DNA of 10,283 nt from Congregibacter sp. Its GTDB lineage: Bacteria > Pseudomonadota > Gammaproteobacteria > Pseudomonadales > Halieaceae. Where the stretch lies: positions 1 to 10,283 of the forward strand of contig JACETJ010000034.1 in assembly GCA_013911345.1 (NCBI GenBank), written 5' to 3'. The stretch's first letter is position 1, and each line of letters opens with the position of its first letter. Positions 1 through 7,915 of this stretch are shown in pieces. The notes below the pieces were generated by a model. That model did not search any database. It saw only the letters and a program-made list of their open reading frames with translations, and had not been told where the DNA came from. The position numbers and the translations under genes are program-made.

Positions 1-180
1 CAAGCTGAAACGATCGATCAGCCCCAAAGCCAAACCGCGCTCAAGGGAAGGGGCGCGGGGTCCCCAGGCAATCAGATCGGCGCGCCAGTTGTCGCGCTTA
101 AGCGCACCCGCCAAAGACCCCGAAATCAATCCGAGGCCCAAAAAAGCAACGATGGGGTCGTGATCAGTGTCCACGGTCAA
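1..180 (-). CDS. tyrA: Prephenate dehydrogenase TyrA, N-terminal fragment cut by the window edge
   Basis: About 60 codons are visible, and the reading frame runs off the left edge. The protein converts prephenate to 4-hydroxyphenylpyruvate with NAD(P) in tyrosine synthesis. The translation shows a hydrophobic strand and a Rossmann dinucleotide loop, AFLGLGLISGSLAGALK, then a second strand ending LIAWG and the family-typical SLERGLALGLIDR segment, where a displaced residue number is normally read from 'G(W)G/D..SLERAL.LG.ID'. The third glycine of the GxGxxG loop is serine (GLGLIS). Two starts are possible: TTG at 180-178, which overlaps the pheA stop as TTGA and has GAG 7 bases upstream, or GTG at 174-172. 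I chose TTG because the same NTGA coupling occurs elsewhere in the window, but GTG is a real alternative. In pseudomonads TyrA is fused to AroA (EPSP synthase). Whether that holds here cannot be seen. Confidence 0.85.
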   Translation of the reverse strand, partial: MTVDTDHDPIVAFLGLGLISGSLAGALKRDNWRADLIAWGPRAPSLERGLALGLIDRFSL

Positions 181-1277
181 ATGGGCGCTCGGGGATAAGA
201 GCCCAGCCTCTTCAGCATAATGGAGTGCTCTTCTATCTGTCCCATTACCAACCCCATGACGTCATCAGCGAGGTGGCCTTCACACTCGATGTAGAACACG
301 TAGGTCCACTTTTCTGTCTTGGAGGGTCTGGAATCAATACGCGTCAAACTGATGCCATTTTCCTCAAAAGGACGCAGCAGGCCGAGTAGCGCCCCAGGCC
401 GGTTGCGTGCTGAGACCAATAATGAGGTTTTGTCATGACCACTGGGCGGCACGGTCTCCTTGCCCAGCACCAAAAAGCGTGTGGTGTTGGTGGAACTGTC
501 CTGGATGGCACTCGCCAGCGTATCCAACCTGTGCAAAGAGACTGCTAGCTCGCCGGCGATCGCCGCCACTCCAGTCTCAACCCCAGCCCTTCTGGCCGCC
601 TCACCGTTACTCGCCACCGCTTCGCGTGGGACATCGGGCAGATGGCTGTCGAGCCATTGCCTGCATTGGCCTAGTGCCTGTTCGTGCCCCAATATCACCT
701 GAATATCGGATTGCTCGGTGCCTTGGCCTGCGAGCAAATGGTGCACCACGGGTAGTTCAATCTCACCTGTGATCTGTAGCGGCGACTCCAGAAAGCAATC
801 CAGTGTCTGCCCCACCATGCCCTCAGTCGAATTTTCCACGGGTACAACCCCGTAGTCACATACTCTCTCCTCAACCTGACGGAACACTTTATGAATGCTC
901 GCCTCCGCGCTCGGGATCGCAGATTGGCCAAAATGCTTCAACGAAGCTGCCTGAGAATAAGTGCCCTCGGGTCCCAAAAAGGCCACGGACAGCGGCTGCT
1001 CCAAGGCCAGACAGCTGGACATAATCTCGCGAAAGACGGAGGCAATATGCTCGGACGCCAGCGGTCCCGGGTTGCGCTCTTGGATAGCGCGCAACACCTG
1101 CGCCTCGCGCTCGGGCCGATAAAAGACTGGCGACGCGTCAACGGACTGCGACGCATTCAGTTTCACCTGCGCGACTTCCTGAGCACATCGCGCACGTTCG
1201 CTGATCAGCTCGAGCAATTGACTGTCAATCGCGTCAATACGCTCTCGGATCTTACTGAGTTGTTCATCAGGGTTCAT
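177..1277 (-). CDS. pheA: Bifunctional chorismate mutase / prephenate dehydratase (P-protein)
   Basis: This 366-residue cytoplasmic enzyme turns chorismate into prephenate and then phenylpyruvate for phenylalanine synthesis. Three domains are seen in order. The AroQ chorismate mutase helices (about 7-90) carry R11, R28 and K39 at the same numbers as the E. coli active site, plus YRPERE at 53-58. The prephenate dehydratase domain (about 97-272) has FLGPEGTYS (100-108), VPVENSTEG (145-153) and the catalytic TRF at 266-268. The C-terminal ACT regulatory domain (about 283-361) has RPGALLGLL (293-301). Length is normal for the family. The phenylalanine-binding ESRP motif of the ACT domain reads DSRP (315-318), a conservative change. 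The ATG start has GAGGGG about 9 bases upstream. The gene follows serC by 23 bases and its stop overlaps the probable tyrA start. Feedback inhibition by phenylalanine is expected from the ACT domain. Confidence 0.97.
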   Translation of the reverse strand: MNPDEQLSKIRERIDAIDSQLLELISERARCAQEVAQVKLNASQSVDASPVFYRPEREAQVLRAIQERNPGPLASEHIASVFREIMSSCLALEQPLSVAFLGPEGTYSQAASLKHFGQSAIPSAEASIHKVFRQVEERVCDYGVVPVENSTEGMVGQTLDCFLESPLQITGEIELPVVHHLLAGQGTEQSDIQVILGHEQALGQCRQWLDSHLPDVPREAVASNGEAARRAGVETGVAAIAGELAVSLHRLDTLASAIQDSSTNTTRFLVLGKETVPPSGHDKTSLLVSARNRPGALLGLLRPFEENGISLTRIDSRPSKTEKWTYVFYIECEGHLADDVMGLVMGQIEEHSIMLKRLGSYPRAPI

Positions 1278-1300
1278 GGAGTATCCCCTCGCCGAGTTCC

Positions 1301-2380
1301 TTACCCGTGGCGCTGTTCGAAATCCTGCATGAAGTCACACAGGGCGTCCACCGAGGCTTCCTCTACCGCATTGTATAGACTCGCGCGCATCCCGCCGACT
1401 GATCGATGGCCCTTTAAGTTGAGCAGCCGCGCCGCCTCTGCTTCTTTTAAAAAAACCGTATCCAGGCTGTCATCGGCCAGCGTAAAGGGCACGTTCATCA
1501 GCGACCGGCTCACAATTTCCACTGGGTTACTATAAAAGTCGCTGTTATCGATGAGATGGTAGAGCTTGCCGGCTTTCCGACGGTTAATCACTGCCATTTC
1601 TTCCAGCCCACCCAGATTCTCCAGCCATTCGAATACCAGGCCTGTCAGATACAGAGCGAATGTGGGCGGGGTGTTGTACATGGAATCATTGTCAGCGGCC
1701 GTCTTCCAATTCAGCATGGCTGGGGCCTCGGCGCGAGCGCGCCCTAGGAGTTCCCGATGCACCACGACTAGACACAACCCTGCAGGCCCGATATTTTTCT
1801 GAGCGCCCGCATAAATCACACCAAACTGATTAACGTTGATCGGCCGTGAAAGGATGGTCGAAGACATATCGGCCACCAACGGCGCGTCAATCTGCGGGAC
1901 AAAATCAAACTCAAGACCACCGATGGTCTCGTTGGGGCAGTAATGCAGATAAGCCGCACTGGAATCCAGTTGCCACGCTTCCTGAGGAGGCACGGTTGTA
2001 AAGCCCGAGTCTTCTGACGTCGCCGCAACATTGACCGACCCAAAGCGTTGCCCTTCCAGCAGGGCCTTTTTTGACCACTGCCCGGTCACAACTTGATCGG
2101 CAGATTGGCCCGGGGCGCTCAGATTCAAGGGGACTGCCGCAAACTGCAGCGAGGCACCACCCTGCAGAAACAGGACAGCGTAGTCGTCGCTGACCGCCAT
2201 AAGACGCCGCAGAGAAGCCTCAGCTCGCTGGGCGACCTCCATGAAAGCGGGACTACGATGACTGACCTCCATCACGGAGGCGCCAATATCAGACCAATTC
2301 AGGAATTCTGCTTGCGCACGCTCCAGCACAGGTTCCGGCAGCGCGGCCGGGCCCGCACAGAAGTTATGAGCTCGAGTCAC
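1301..2380 (-). CDS. serC: Phosphoserine aminotransferase
   Basis: This 359-residue PLP enzyme of aminotransferase class V moves an amino group from glutamate to 3-phosphohydroxypyruvate to give phosphoserine. In many gammaproteobacteria it also acts in pyridoxal phosphate synthesis on 4-phosphohydroxythreonine. The N-terminus [10 protein letters not shown] (6-15) is diagnostic. Other conserved points are HRS (41-43), W102 stacking on the cofactor, the PLP-binding lysine K195 in [11 protein letters not shown] (191-201), NTPPT (236-240), and [11 protein letters not shown] (324-334) with substrate-binding arginines. The start codon is GTG at 2380-2378 and overlaps the gyrA TGA as GTGA. A GAGG lies 10 bases upstream inside the end of gyrA, so translation is probably coupled to gyrA. 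The gyrA-serC-pheA order is also known from Pseudomonas. No key residue is missing. Confidence 0.97.
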   Translation of the reverse strand: MTRAHNFCAGPAALPEPVLERAQAEFLNWSDIGASVMEVSHRSPAFMEVAQRAEASLRRLMAVSDDYAVLFLQGGASLQFAAVPLNLSAPGQSADQVVTGQWSKKALLEGQRFGSVNVAATSEDSGFTTVPPQEAWQLDSSAAYLHYCPNETIGGLEFDFVPQIDAPLVADMSSTILSRPINVNQFGVIYAGAQKNIGPAGLCLVVVHRELLGRARAEAPAMLNWKTAADNDSMYNTPPTFALYLTGLVFEWLENLGGLEEMAVINRRKAGKLYHLIDNSDFYSNPVEIVSRSLMNVPFTLADDSLDTVFLKEAEAARLLNLKGHRSVGGMRASLYNAVEEASVDALCDFMQDFEQRHG

Positions 2381-5037
2381 TCTCCGGTGTCCTCAGCTCC
2401 CTCCGCAGTCGATCCGTCTGCGTCGCCTGCCTCTTTGATCGGCGCGGCACTATCTGTCGAGCCACCAGCAGCGGTGTGCGCATCGGTAGTGTCTATGTCG
2501 TCCTCGGCGATTCGGCTAACGCTAACTAACGCCTCACCGTCACGGGTGCGGATCACGCGGACGCCTTGGGTATTACGCCCCTGCACGCCGACTTCTTCGA
2601 CTCGGGTTCTCACCGCAGTGCCCTGATTGGAGATCAGCATCATTTCATCGCCGTCCCAGACTTGTTCAGCACCCACCAGAGAACCGTTGCGCTCGGAAGT
2701 CATCATGCCAATGACGCCTTTTGTACCGCGTCCTTTAACCGGAAACTCGCTTGTCTCCGAACGCTTCCCGTAACCATTCTCACTCACAGTCAGGATTCGG
2801 CTACCTTCCTTGGGCACGACCAGTGAAATCAGGCGATGGCTCTCGCCAAGTTTGATACCTCTCACACCCCGCGCGGTGCGGCCCATGGCACGAACAGCTG
2901 ACTCAGCGAACCGCACCACCTTGCCCTCACTAGAAAACAACATGATGTCCTGACTGCCATCCGTGACTGCGGTGCCGATCAATACATCATCCTCTTCCAG
3001 TTCAATCGCGCGCAAGCCGACGCTGCGCTGTCGCGAGAACAGACTCATATCAGTCTTTTTGACTGTGCCATTGGCCGTCGCCATGAAAATAAAGTGATCC
3101 GTCTCATAGCCCTCAATTGGCAGGATTGAGGTGATGCGCTCGCCCTCGTCGAGCGGCAGCAGATTGACCATGGGTCGGCCGCGAGCTGTGCGGCTGGCCA
3201 GTGGAATATGGAACACCTTTAACCAATAGACCTTGCCCAAGTTTGAGAAGCACAGAATCGTGGCATGAGTGCTCGCAATTAAGAGATGCTCGACAAAATC
3301 TTCGTCTTTGACCGCTGTCGCGCTTCTGCCTGTTCCGCCTCTTCGCTGAGCCTGATAGTCGGTCAGCGACTGCGTCTTAGCGTACCCACCATGCGAGATG
3401 GTCACCACTCGATCTTCCTCGGTAATCAGGTCTTCAACGGTCAGATCATGGGCTGAATCCGAAATCTGCGTTTTGCGGTCGTCTCCGAACTCTTCCACGA
3501 TCTCCTCGAGCTCCTCACGAATGACCTGCTTTAGCCGGTCCGGGTCACTCAGGATCTCTAGATAACCTGCAATCTCGGCGATCTTGTCGGCGTACTCCTG
3601 CAACAACTTCTCATGTTCCAGCCCTGTCAGACGGTGGAGCCGCAGATCCAGAATCGCCTGAGCTTGTGCCGGCGACAGGTGGTACTGACCGTCCTGCAGA
3701 CCCAATGAGTCAGGCAGATCGTCCGGTCGGCAGGCATCAGCGCCAGCGCGCTCCAGCATCGCCATGACATCTCCGGGCGCCCATGATCGCGCCATCAAGC
3801 CCTCGCGGGCATCGGCGGCGGTCGGTGAGGCTTTGATCAGCTCGATGACGTCATCAATATTAGCCAGCGCAATGGCCAAGCCTTCCAGCACGTGGCCGCG
3901 CTCGCGGGCTTTGCGCAACAGGTATACCGTCCGTCGGGTCACAATTTCGCGTCGATGACGAACAAACGCCTCAATCATTTGCTTCAGATTGAGCACTTTC
4001 GGCTCACCATCGACCAGGGCCACCATGTTGATGCCCACTACCGACTGCAGCTGGGTTTGTGCATACAGATTGTTCAGCACTACATCGCCGACTTCGCCGC
4101 GGCGCAGCTCTATCACCACCCTAAGGCCGTCTTTGTCTGACTCATCTCGCAGCTCTGTGATGCCCTCTAGCTTCTTCTCTTTGACCAGCTCCGCAATGCG
4201 CTCAATCAAGCGTGACTTGTTCAGCTGATAGGGAATTTCATGGATGATGATGGTGTCTTTACCTTTGGATTCATCCGACACCACTTCTGCCTTGGCCCGC
4301 ACGTAGATGCGGCCCCGCCCGGTACGATAGGCCTGCACAATGCCCGCACGGCCGTTGATCTGGGCGCCAGTGGGGAAATCGGGGCCCGGGACGAACTGCA
4401 TCAGCTCTTCGACGCTAATATCAGGATTCTCCAACGTCGCCAGACAGCCCGCTACCACTTCGCGCAAATTGTGGGGCGGGATATTGGTGGCCATCCCAAC
4501 CGCAATACCTGACGAGCCATTAACCAGCAGGTTGGGGACTCGGGTTGGCAGCACCGACGGTATCCGCTCGGTACCGTCGTAGTTGTCGACGAAATCGACT
4601 GTTTCCTTTTCCAGGTCTGCGAGCAGCGCGTGGGCGATTTTGGACATGCGAATTTCGGTGTAGCGCATGGCTGCGGCAGAGTCGCCGTCAATCGAGCCGA
4701 AATTTCCCTGACCGTCTACGAGGGTGTAACGCAACGAGAAATCCTGCGCCATCCGAACGATGGTGTCATAAACCGCTGAATCACCATGAGGGTGGTACTT
4801 ACCAATGACGTCGCCCACTACCCGCGCGGACTTCTTGTAAGCCTTATTCCAGTCGTTATTCAACTCGTTCATCGCAAATAAAACCCTGCGATGCACTGGT
4901 TTCAAGCCGTCTCGGACATCCGGCAACGCGCGGCCGACAATCACGCTCATCGCGTAATCCATGTACGACTGTTTCAGTTCGTCTTCGATATTGACGGGGA
5001 GGATTTCCCGCGCCACTTCCTGGGGATTTTCTGCCAT
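2377..5037 (-). CDS. gyrA: DNA gyrase subunit A
   Basis: At 886 residues it is close to the usual gammaproteobacterial length. With GyrB it forms the A2B2 gyrase that introduces negative supercoils. The N-terminal breakage-reunion domain covers about 10-520, with the catalytic tyrosine Y126 in [10 protein letters not shown], equivalent to E. coli Y122. The quinolone region reads [12 protein letters not shown] (80-91), so the positions matching E. coli S83 and D87 are the sensitive-type S87 and D91. The C-terminal six-bladed DNA-wrapping domain (about 530-840) carries the GyrA-box QRRGGTG at 564-570, with threonine where E. coli has lysine. An acidic, Ser/Ala/Gly-rich tail follows (842-886), as in other gyrases, where it tunes supercoiling. 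The ATG start gives the standard N-terminus. The Shine-Dalgarno sequence is weak. It is the first gene of the operon and reads away from mtaD. Confidence 0.99.
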   Translation of the reverse strand: MAENPQEVAREILPVNIEDELKQSYMDYAMSVIVGRALPDVRDGLKPVHRRVLFAMNELNNDWNKAYKKSARVVGDVIGKYHPHGDSAVYDTIVRMAQDFSLRYTLVDGQGNFGSIDGDSAAAMRYTEIRMSKIAHALLADLEKETVDFVDNYDGTERIPSVLPTRVPNLLVNGSSGIAVGMATNIPPHNLREVVAGCLATLENPDISVEELMQFVPGPDFPTGAQINGRAGIVQAYRTGRGRIYVRAKAEVVSDESKGKDTIIIHEIPYQLNKSRLIERIAELVKEKKLEGITELRDESDKDGLRVVIELRRGEVGDVVLNNLYAQTQLQSVVGINMVALVDGEPKVLNLKQMIEAFVRHRREIVTRRTVYLLRKARERGHVLEGLAIALANIDDVIELIKASPTAADAREGLMARSWAPGDVMAMLERAGADACRPDDLPDSLGLQDGQYHLSPAQAQAILDLRLHRLTGLEHEKLLQEYADKIAEIAGYLEILSDPDRLKQVIREELEEIVEEFGDDRKTQISDSAHDLTVEDLITEEDRVVTISHGGYAKTQSLTDYQAQRRGGTGRSATAVKDEDFVEHLLIASTHATILCFSNLGKVYWLKVFHIPLASRTARGRPMVNLLPLDEGERITSILPIEGYETDHFIFMATANGTVKKTDMSLFSRQRSVGLRAIELEEDDVLIGTAVTDGSQDIMLFSSEGKVVRFAESAVRAMGRTARGVRGIKLGESHRLISLVVPKEGSRILTVSENGYGKRSETSEFPVKGRGTKGVIGMMTSERNGSLVGAEQVWDGDEMMLISNQGTAVRTRVEEVGVQGRNTQGVRVIRTRDGEALVSVSRIAEDDIDTTDAHTAAGGSTDSAAPIKEAGDADGSTAEGAEDTGE

Positions 5038-5097
5038 TAGGGCTACTTAACTCGGACTCGTAATTGGGCCATTCAGGGCCCGGCTACGTAAAGTCAG

Positions 5098-5106
5098 AGT
5101 GTACCA
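5098..5106 (-). promoter_or_regulatory. Candidate gyrA promoter, extended -10 element
   Basis: Read on the minus strand this is TGGTACACT: a TACACT hexamer (4 of 6 consensus bases) preceded by a TGn extension. It lies about 60 bases upstream of the gyrA ATG. A convincing -35 box at 16-18 bases is absent. TTGAAG occurs further upstream but at only 13-base spacing. The extended -10 could compensate. Transcription would start near 5091, giving a leader of about 55 bases. This rests on pattern matching only. Confidence 0.3.
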
Positions 5107-5170
5107 AACAACCCCGCTTCAAGCGAGTTTTTAGCGCCTCAAACAGTCGGTTTTGAGGCCCCGGCCCCTG

Positions 5171-5176
5171 TATACT
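5171..5176 (+). promoter_or_regulatory. Candidate mtaD operon promoter, -10 element
   Basis: TATACT matches the sigma-70 -10 consensus at 5 of 6 bases and lies 24 bases before the mtaD ATG. The predicted transcript would start near 5183 with a very short leader of about 18 bases. The -35 region is poor: the hexamer at 17-base spacing is CGGTTT. The inverted repeat at 5136-5159 covers that position, so a bound regulator could help or block polymerase there. That last point is inference. Confidence 0.4.
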
Positions 5177-5190
5177 CTGCGGCCCGCATG

Positions 5191-5195
5191 AGGAG
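5191..5195 (+). promoter_or_regulatory. Ribosome binding site of mtaD
   Basis: AGGAG lies five bases before the ATG at 5201 and fixes that start. It is the clearest Shine-Dalgarno sequence in the window and suggests that mtaD, the first gene of the plus-strand operon, is well translated. Confidence 0.75.
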
Positions 5196-5200
5196 TCTCC

Positions 5201-6532
5201 ATGCCTGATTTTGACACGGTCCTACACCCCGAGTTTCTGGTTCCGATCGTACCGCGCCGCAAGATTATGACGGGGCACAGCGTGGCGATTCGCAACGGCC
5301 AGATCGCCGCCATTCTGCCGAGACAGACAGCACAGGATGTCGATGCTGAAGAGCATATCGACTTGCCTCAGTGTGCGCTGATGCCGGGGTTCATTAATCT
5401 GCATTGTCATGCCGCCATGTCGCTACTCAGGGGCTATGCGGATGATCTTTCCCTGATGACTTGGTTGCAGCGCTATATCTGGCCAACTGAAAGTCACTTT
5501 ATCAGCGAAGATTTTGTGCGCGACGGCTCTGAACTGGCGATTGCTGATTTGTTAATGAGCGGCACCACAACCCTGGCCGATCAGTATTTTTTCCCAGAGG
5601 TCACCGCCGAGTCAGTGGACCGTAGTGGCATCCGCGCGCTACTCACCTTCCCGGTGATCGATGTTGAAACCGCCTGGGCACGAGACGCGGAATCCTGCAT
5701 CAACCGCGGCCTCGCGCTCCGCGACCAGTACCGTGATCATGACCGTATCGATGTCGGGTTCGGACCGCACTCTACCTACATGGTGAGCGAAAAGACCCTT
5801 TCAAGAGTGGCCATGCTGGCCGAAGAGCTCGACGCGCCGATACAGATACACCTGCACGAGACGCGCGAGGAAGTACTCACCTCTGTAGAACGTTCGGGCC
5901 TGCGCCCCATCGATTTTCTCGAGCAGGTGGGCCTGCTGGGCCCGCGCACTCAATGTGTGCACATGACAGCCCTCGGTGAGCAGGACATCGAGACAGTCGC
6001 CACTCACGGTGCGCATGTGGTGCACTGCCCCCGCTCAAACCTCAAGTTAGGCTCTGGTATTTGCCCGGTGCAAAAGCTCCTTGATCGTGGCATCAATGTG
6101 GCACTGGGCACCGATGGCGCTGCGAGCAATAATCGGCTCAACATGTTGGGGGAACTGCAGACCGCGTCACTCATTGGCAAGAGTCAGCATGGCGACCCGA
6201 AGGCGGTCGATGCTTGGACCGCATTGGAAATGGCGACTTTGCACGGCGCATCGGCATTGGGTCTAGAGCAGCAGCTGGGGAGTATCGAAGTTGGCAAGGC
6301 CGCTGACCTTATCGCATTGGATCTCTCTGGCCCGCAACACCTGCCCAGGCACAACCTCGCCTCGAGTTTGGTCTACGCGAGCAGCGGCAACGAGGTGCAG
6401 TGGAGCTGGGTGGCGGGAAAACCACTGATGAGCGCAGGTAAGCTGCAAACACTCGACTACACTGATCTCGCCGCAAGAGCAGGACGCTGGTCCGAACAGC
6501 TCGGCGCTTTCCGCACAACACTGGAGTCCTGA
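5201..6532 (+). CDS. mtaD: 5-methylthioadenosine / S-adenosylhomocysteine deaminase, TRZ/ATZ amidohydrolase family
   Basis: This 443-residue cytoplasmic metal hydrolase belongs to the amidohydrolase superfamily. The expected reaction is deamination of 5'-methylthioadenosine and/or S-adenosylhomocysteine to the inosine derivatives, as shown for the Pseudomonas aeruginosa homologue in the same gene context. A small N-terminal beta part leads to the metal motif [18 protein letters not shown] (61-78) with H68 and H70. Further ligands and catalytic residues are H190 in GFGPHSTY, H217 with E220 in IHLHET, the [12 protein letters not shown] block (275-286), and D305 in [10 protein letters not shown]. 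The C-terminal [15 protein letters not shown] (361-375) is the return strand of the composite beta domain. All ligands are present, so it should be active. The family also contains triazine and guanine deaminases, so substrate is inferred from context. ubiG follows after four bases. Confidence 0.9.
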   Translation: MPDFDTVLHPEFLVPIVPRRKIMTGHSVAIRNGQIAAILPRQTAQDVDAEEHIDLPQCALMPGFINLHCHAAMSLLRGYADDLSLMTWLQRYIWPTESHFISEDFVRDGSELAIADLLMSGTTTLADQYFFPEVTAESVDRSGIRALLTFPVIDVETAWARDAESCINRGLALRDQYRDHDRIDVGFGPHSTYMVSEKTLSRVAMLAEELDAPIQIHLHETREEVLTSVERSGLRPIDFLEQVGLLGPRTQCVHMTALGEQDIETVATHGAHVVHCPRSNLKLGSGICPVQKLLDRGINVALGTDGAASNNRLNMLGELQTASLIGKSQHGDPKAVDAWTALEMATLHGASALGLEQQLGSIEVGKAADLIALDLSGPQHLPRHNLASSLVYASSGNEVQWSWVAGKPLMSAGKLQTLDYTDLAARAGRWSEQLGAFRTTLES

Positions 6533-6536
6533 CACG

Positions 6537-7244
6537 ATGCCGATAGATGACAACGTCGATCGAGATGAAATCGCCAAATTCGAGAAGTTGGCGTCGCGCT
6601 GGTGGGATCCCAATAGTGAATTCAAGCCGCTCCACGACATCAATCCGTTACGCGCTGGCTGGATTGACCAGCACGCCGGCGTCAACGGCAAGAGCGTGCT
6701 CGATGTGGGCTGCGGGGGCGGGCTGCTCTGTGAGGCATTAGCGCATCGGGGGGCGACAGTCACCGGTATCGATATGGGTGAGGCGCCTTTGGCCGTGGCG
6801 AGGCTGCACCAGCTCGAAAGCGGCGTCGAAGTCGACTACCTGCAGAGCACAGCGGAAGCGCTGGCAGAGCAACAGCAAGAGGCGTTCGAGGTGGTGACCT
6901 GCCTTGAGATGCTGGAGCATGTGCCCGACCCATCGACCGTGATTCAAGCCTGCGCCGACATGTGTCAGCCGGGCGGCGATCTATTTTTCTCTACGATCAA
7001 CCGCAACCCCAAGTCATTCCTGTTTGCCATTGTCGGCGCCGAGTACATCCTGAATCTGCTGCCCAGAGGCACCCATGAATACGACAAGCTCATCAAGCCG
7101 TCGGAACTCGCGCGCTGGATTCGCGAGGCCGGACTCGATATGCAAGAGATGATGGGGATGACATACAACCCGCTCACCAAGCGGTATCGGCTAACGCCGG
7201 GTGATGTCTCGGTCAACTATCTTGTCCGAGCGAAAAAGCCGTGA
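6537..7244 (+). CDS. ubiG: Ubiquinone biosynthesis O-methyltransferase
   Basis: This 235-residue class I SAM-dependent methyltransferase performs both O-methylations of the ubiquinone ring (2-polyprenyl-6-hydroxyphenol and 3-demethylubiquinol). It works at the cytoplasmic membrane surface with other Ubi proteins. The N-terminus has the UbiG signature [19 protein letters not shown] (15-33). SAM motif I is [11 protein letters not shown] (54-64), the acidic ribose-binding D79 sits in GIDMGEAPL, and the EMLEHVPDP block is at 124-132. The UbiG-specific membrane/substrate region is TINRNPKSF (153-161) followed by [17 protein letters not shown] (175-191). Length is typical. The start ATG lies four bases after the mtaD stop, with GGAG ten bases upstream inside mtaD. 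Its stop overlaps the next start as GTGA. Each reaction releases S-adenosylhomocysteine, a likely substrate of the upstream enzyme. Confidence 0.97.
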   Translation: MPIDDNVDRDEIAKFEKLASRWWDPNSEFKPLHDINPLRAGWIDQHAGVNGKSVLDVGCGGGLLCEALAHRGATVTGIDMGEAPLAVARLHQLESGVEVDYLQSTAEALAEQQQEAFEVVTCLEMLEHVPDPSTVIQACADMCQPGGDLFFSTINRNPKSFLFAIVGAEYILNLLPRGTHEYDKLIKPSELARWIREAGLDMQEMMGMTYNPLTKRYRLTPGDVSVNYLVRAKKP

Positions 7245-7915
7245 CATCACGCAGAGTGACCGCAGTGCTGTTTGATCTCGACGGCACTCTGATTGATACC
7301 GCTCCGGAATTCATTCACATTGGCCTGCAGCTGCGCGCTGAAGCGGGTTTGGCGCCCATCGAGCCCAAGACCATCTGGCACAGCGTGTCGGACGGTGCCA
7401 TCGGTATGGTGCAGGCCGCATTGGGCATGTCAGCGGACGACCCTTCCTTTGAGCAGTGGCGGCAGCGTTTTCTCACACTGTATGAAACCGGTCTGGGCGA
7501 CCTCAGCCATCCATACCCCAGATTGCCGGAACTGGTTGGCGATCTGCAGAGAGCCGGAATTTGCTGGGGTGTTGTGACCAATAAACTGGCTCGATTCGCG
7601 CACCCGCTGATGGATAGGATGCCCTTTGATCCCAAGGCTGGCACGGTGGTGACACCTGATCAGGTCGACCAACCCAAGCCTGACCCAGAGGCCGTCTTGC
7701 TCGCCTGTAAAGAATTGTCATGTGATCCTTCCGAGACCCTGTTTATTGGGGATCATCTAAGAGATATCGAGGCAGGTCGGGCAGCGGGATGCTTCACTAT
7801 CGCCGCGGCCTACGGATATCTGGCTCCCGGGGAAACTGCGACAGACTGGCAGGCCGATGCGTTGGCTGCCAGCAGTCGTGAACTGGCCGAATTCATTTCA
7901 GGAATGCTGCCATGA
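7241..7915 (+). CDS. mupP: HAD phosphatase, probable N-acetylmuramic acid 6-phosphate phosphatase
   Basis: This 224-residue haloacid dehalogenase-type phosphatase has all four motifs: [12 protein letters not shown] (11-22) with nucleophile D12 and D14, VVTNK (111-115) with T113, lysine K146 in QPKPDP, and [10 protein letters not shown] (170-179) with D171 and D175. A helical cap lies between motif I and II. The family was long annotated as phosphoglycolate phosphatase (Gph). In Pseudomonas the gene placed between ubiG and a YciK-like gene is MupP, which removes phosphate from MurNAc-6-phosphate in the recycling route that by-passes de novo UDP-MurNAc synthesis and affects fosfomycin tolerance. 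Position and the WGVVTNK...DLRDIE pattern favour MupP; Gph is the alternative. The GTG start at 7241 overlaps the ubiG stop by four bases and has only a weak GAG upstream, suggesting translational coupling. A second in-frame GTG lies at 7256. Confidence 0.85.
   Translation: MTSRRVTAVLFDLDGTLIDTAPEFIHIGLQLRAEAGLAPIEPKTIWHSVSDGAIGMVQAALGMSADDPSFEQWRQRFLTLYETGLGDLSHPYPRLPELVGDLQRAGICWGVVTNKLARFAHPLMDRMPFDPKAGTVVTPDQVDQPKPDPEAVLLACKELSCDPSETLFIGDHLRDIEAGRAAGCFTIAAAYGYLAPGETATDWQADALAASSRELAEFISGMLP

Larger units (their letters stand above)
5038..5200. promoter_or_regulatory. Divergent control region between gyrA and mtaD
   Basis: This 163-base stretch must hold the promoters for both operons. 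It contains an 8-bp inverted repeat (GCCTCAAA at 5136-5143 and TTTGAGGC at 5152-5159, 8-base loop). It also has a spaced direct repeat, GGCTACTTAA (5041-5050) and GGCTACGTAA (5082-5091), offset by 41 bases. A GC-rich hairpin (GGGCC 5066-5070, GGCCC 5077-5081) would sit in the gyrA leader. No open reading frame of note and no known riboswitch pattern was recognised. Promoter elements are listed separately. Any operator role for the repeats is inference. Confidence 0.6.

Noticed and set aside
80..91. gyrA quinolone-resistance changes (checked at protein positions 87 and 91, DNA about 4765-4779)
   Set aside because: Both positions have the sensitive-type residues Ser and Asp, so there is no resistance signature.
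891..1535. 214-codon open frame on the plus strand across the pheA/serC junction
   Set aside because: It is antisense to two strongly conserved genes, has no family-like motif and no good Shine-Dalgarno sequence; it is a by-product of codon bias in the real genes.
2093..2626. 177-codon plus-strand frame opposite serC and the end of gyrA
   Set aside because: Composition is Ser/Thr/Pro/Ala-rich as expected of an antisense shadow, and it spans the overlap of two certain genes.
5060..5085. GC-rich hairpin in the gyrA leader as a riboswitch or attenuator
   Set aside because: Only a 5-bp stem, with no alternative structure, leader peptide or known aptamer pattern visible.
5115..5131. CGCTTCAAGCG followed by AG and five T as a plus-strand terminator
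   Set aside because: The loop would be one base, so it cannot fold as drawn, and no plus-strand gene ends nearby.
5188..5208. Six-codon upstream reading frame (ATG...TGA) overlapping the mtaD start
   Set aside because: There is no Shine-Dalgarno sequence before it and its own second to third codons form the mtaD ribosome binding site; most likely chance.
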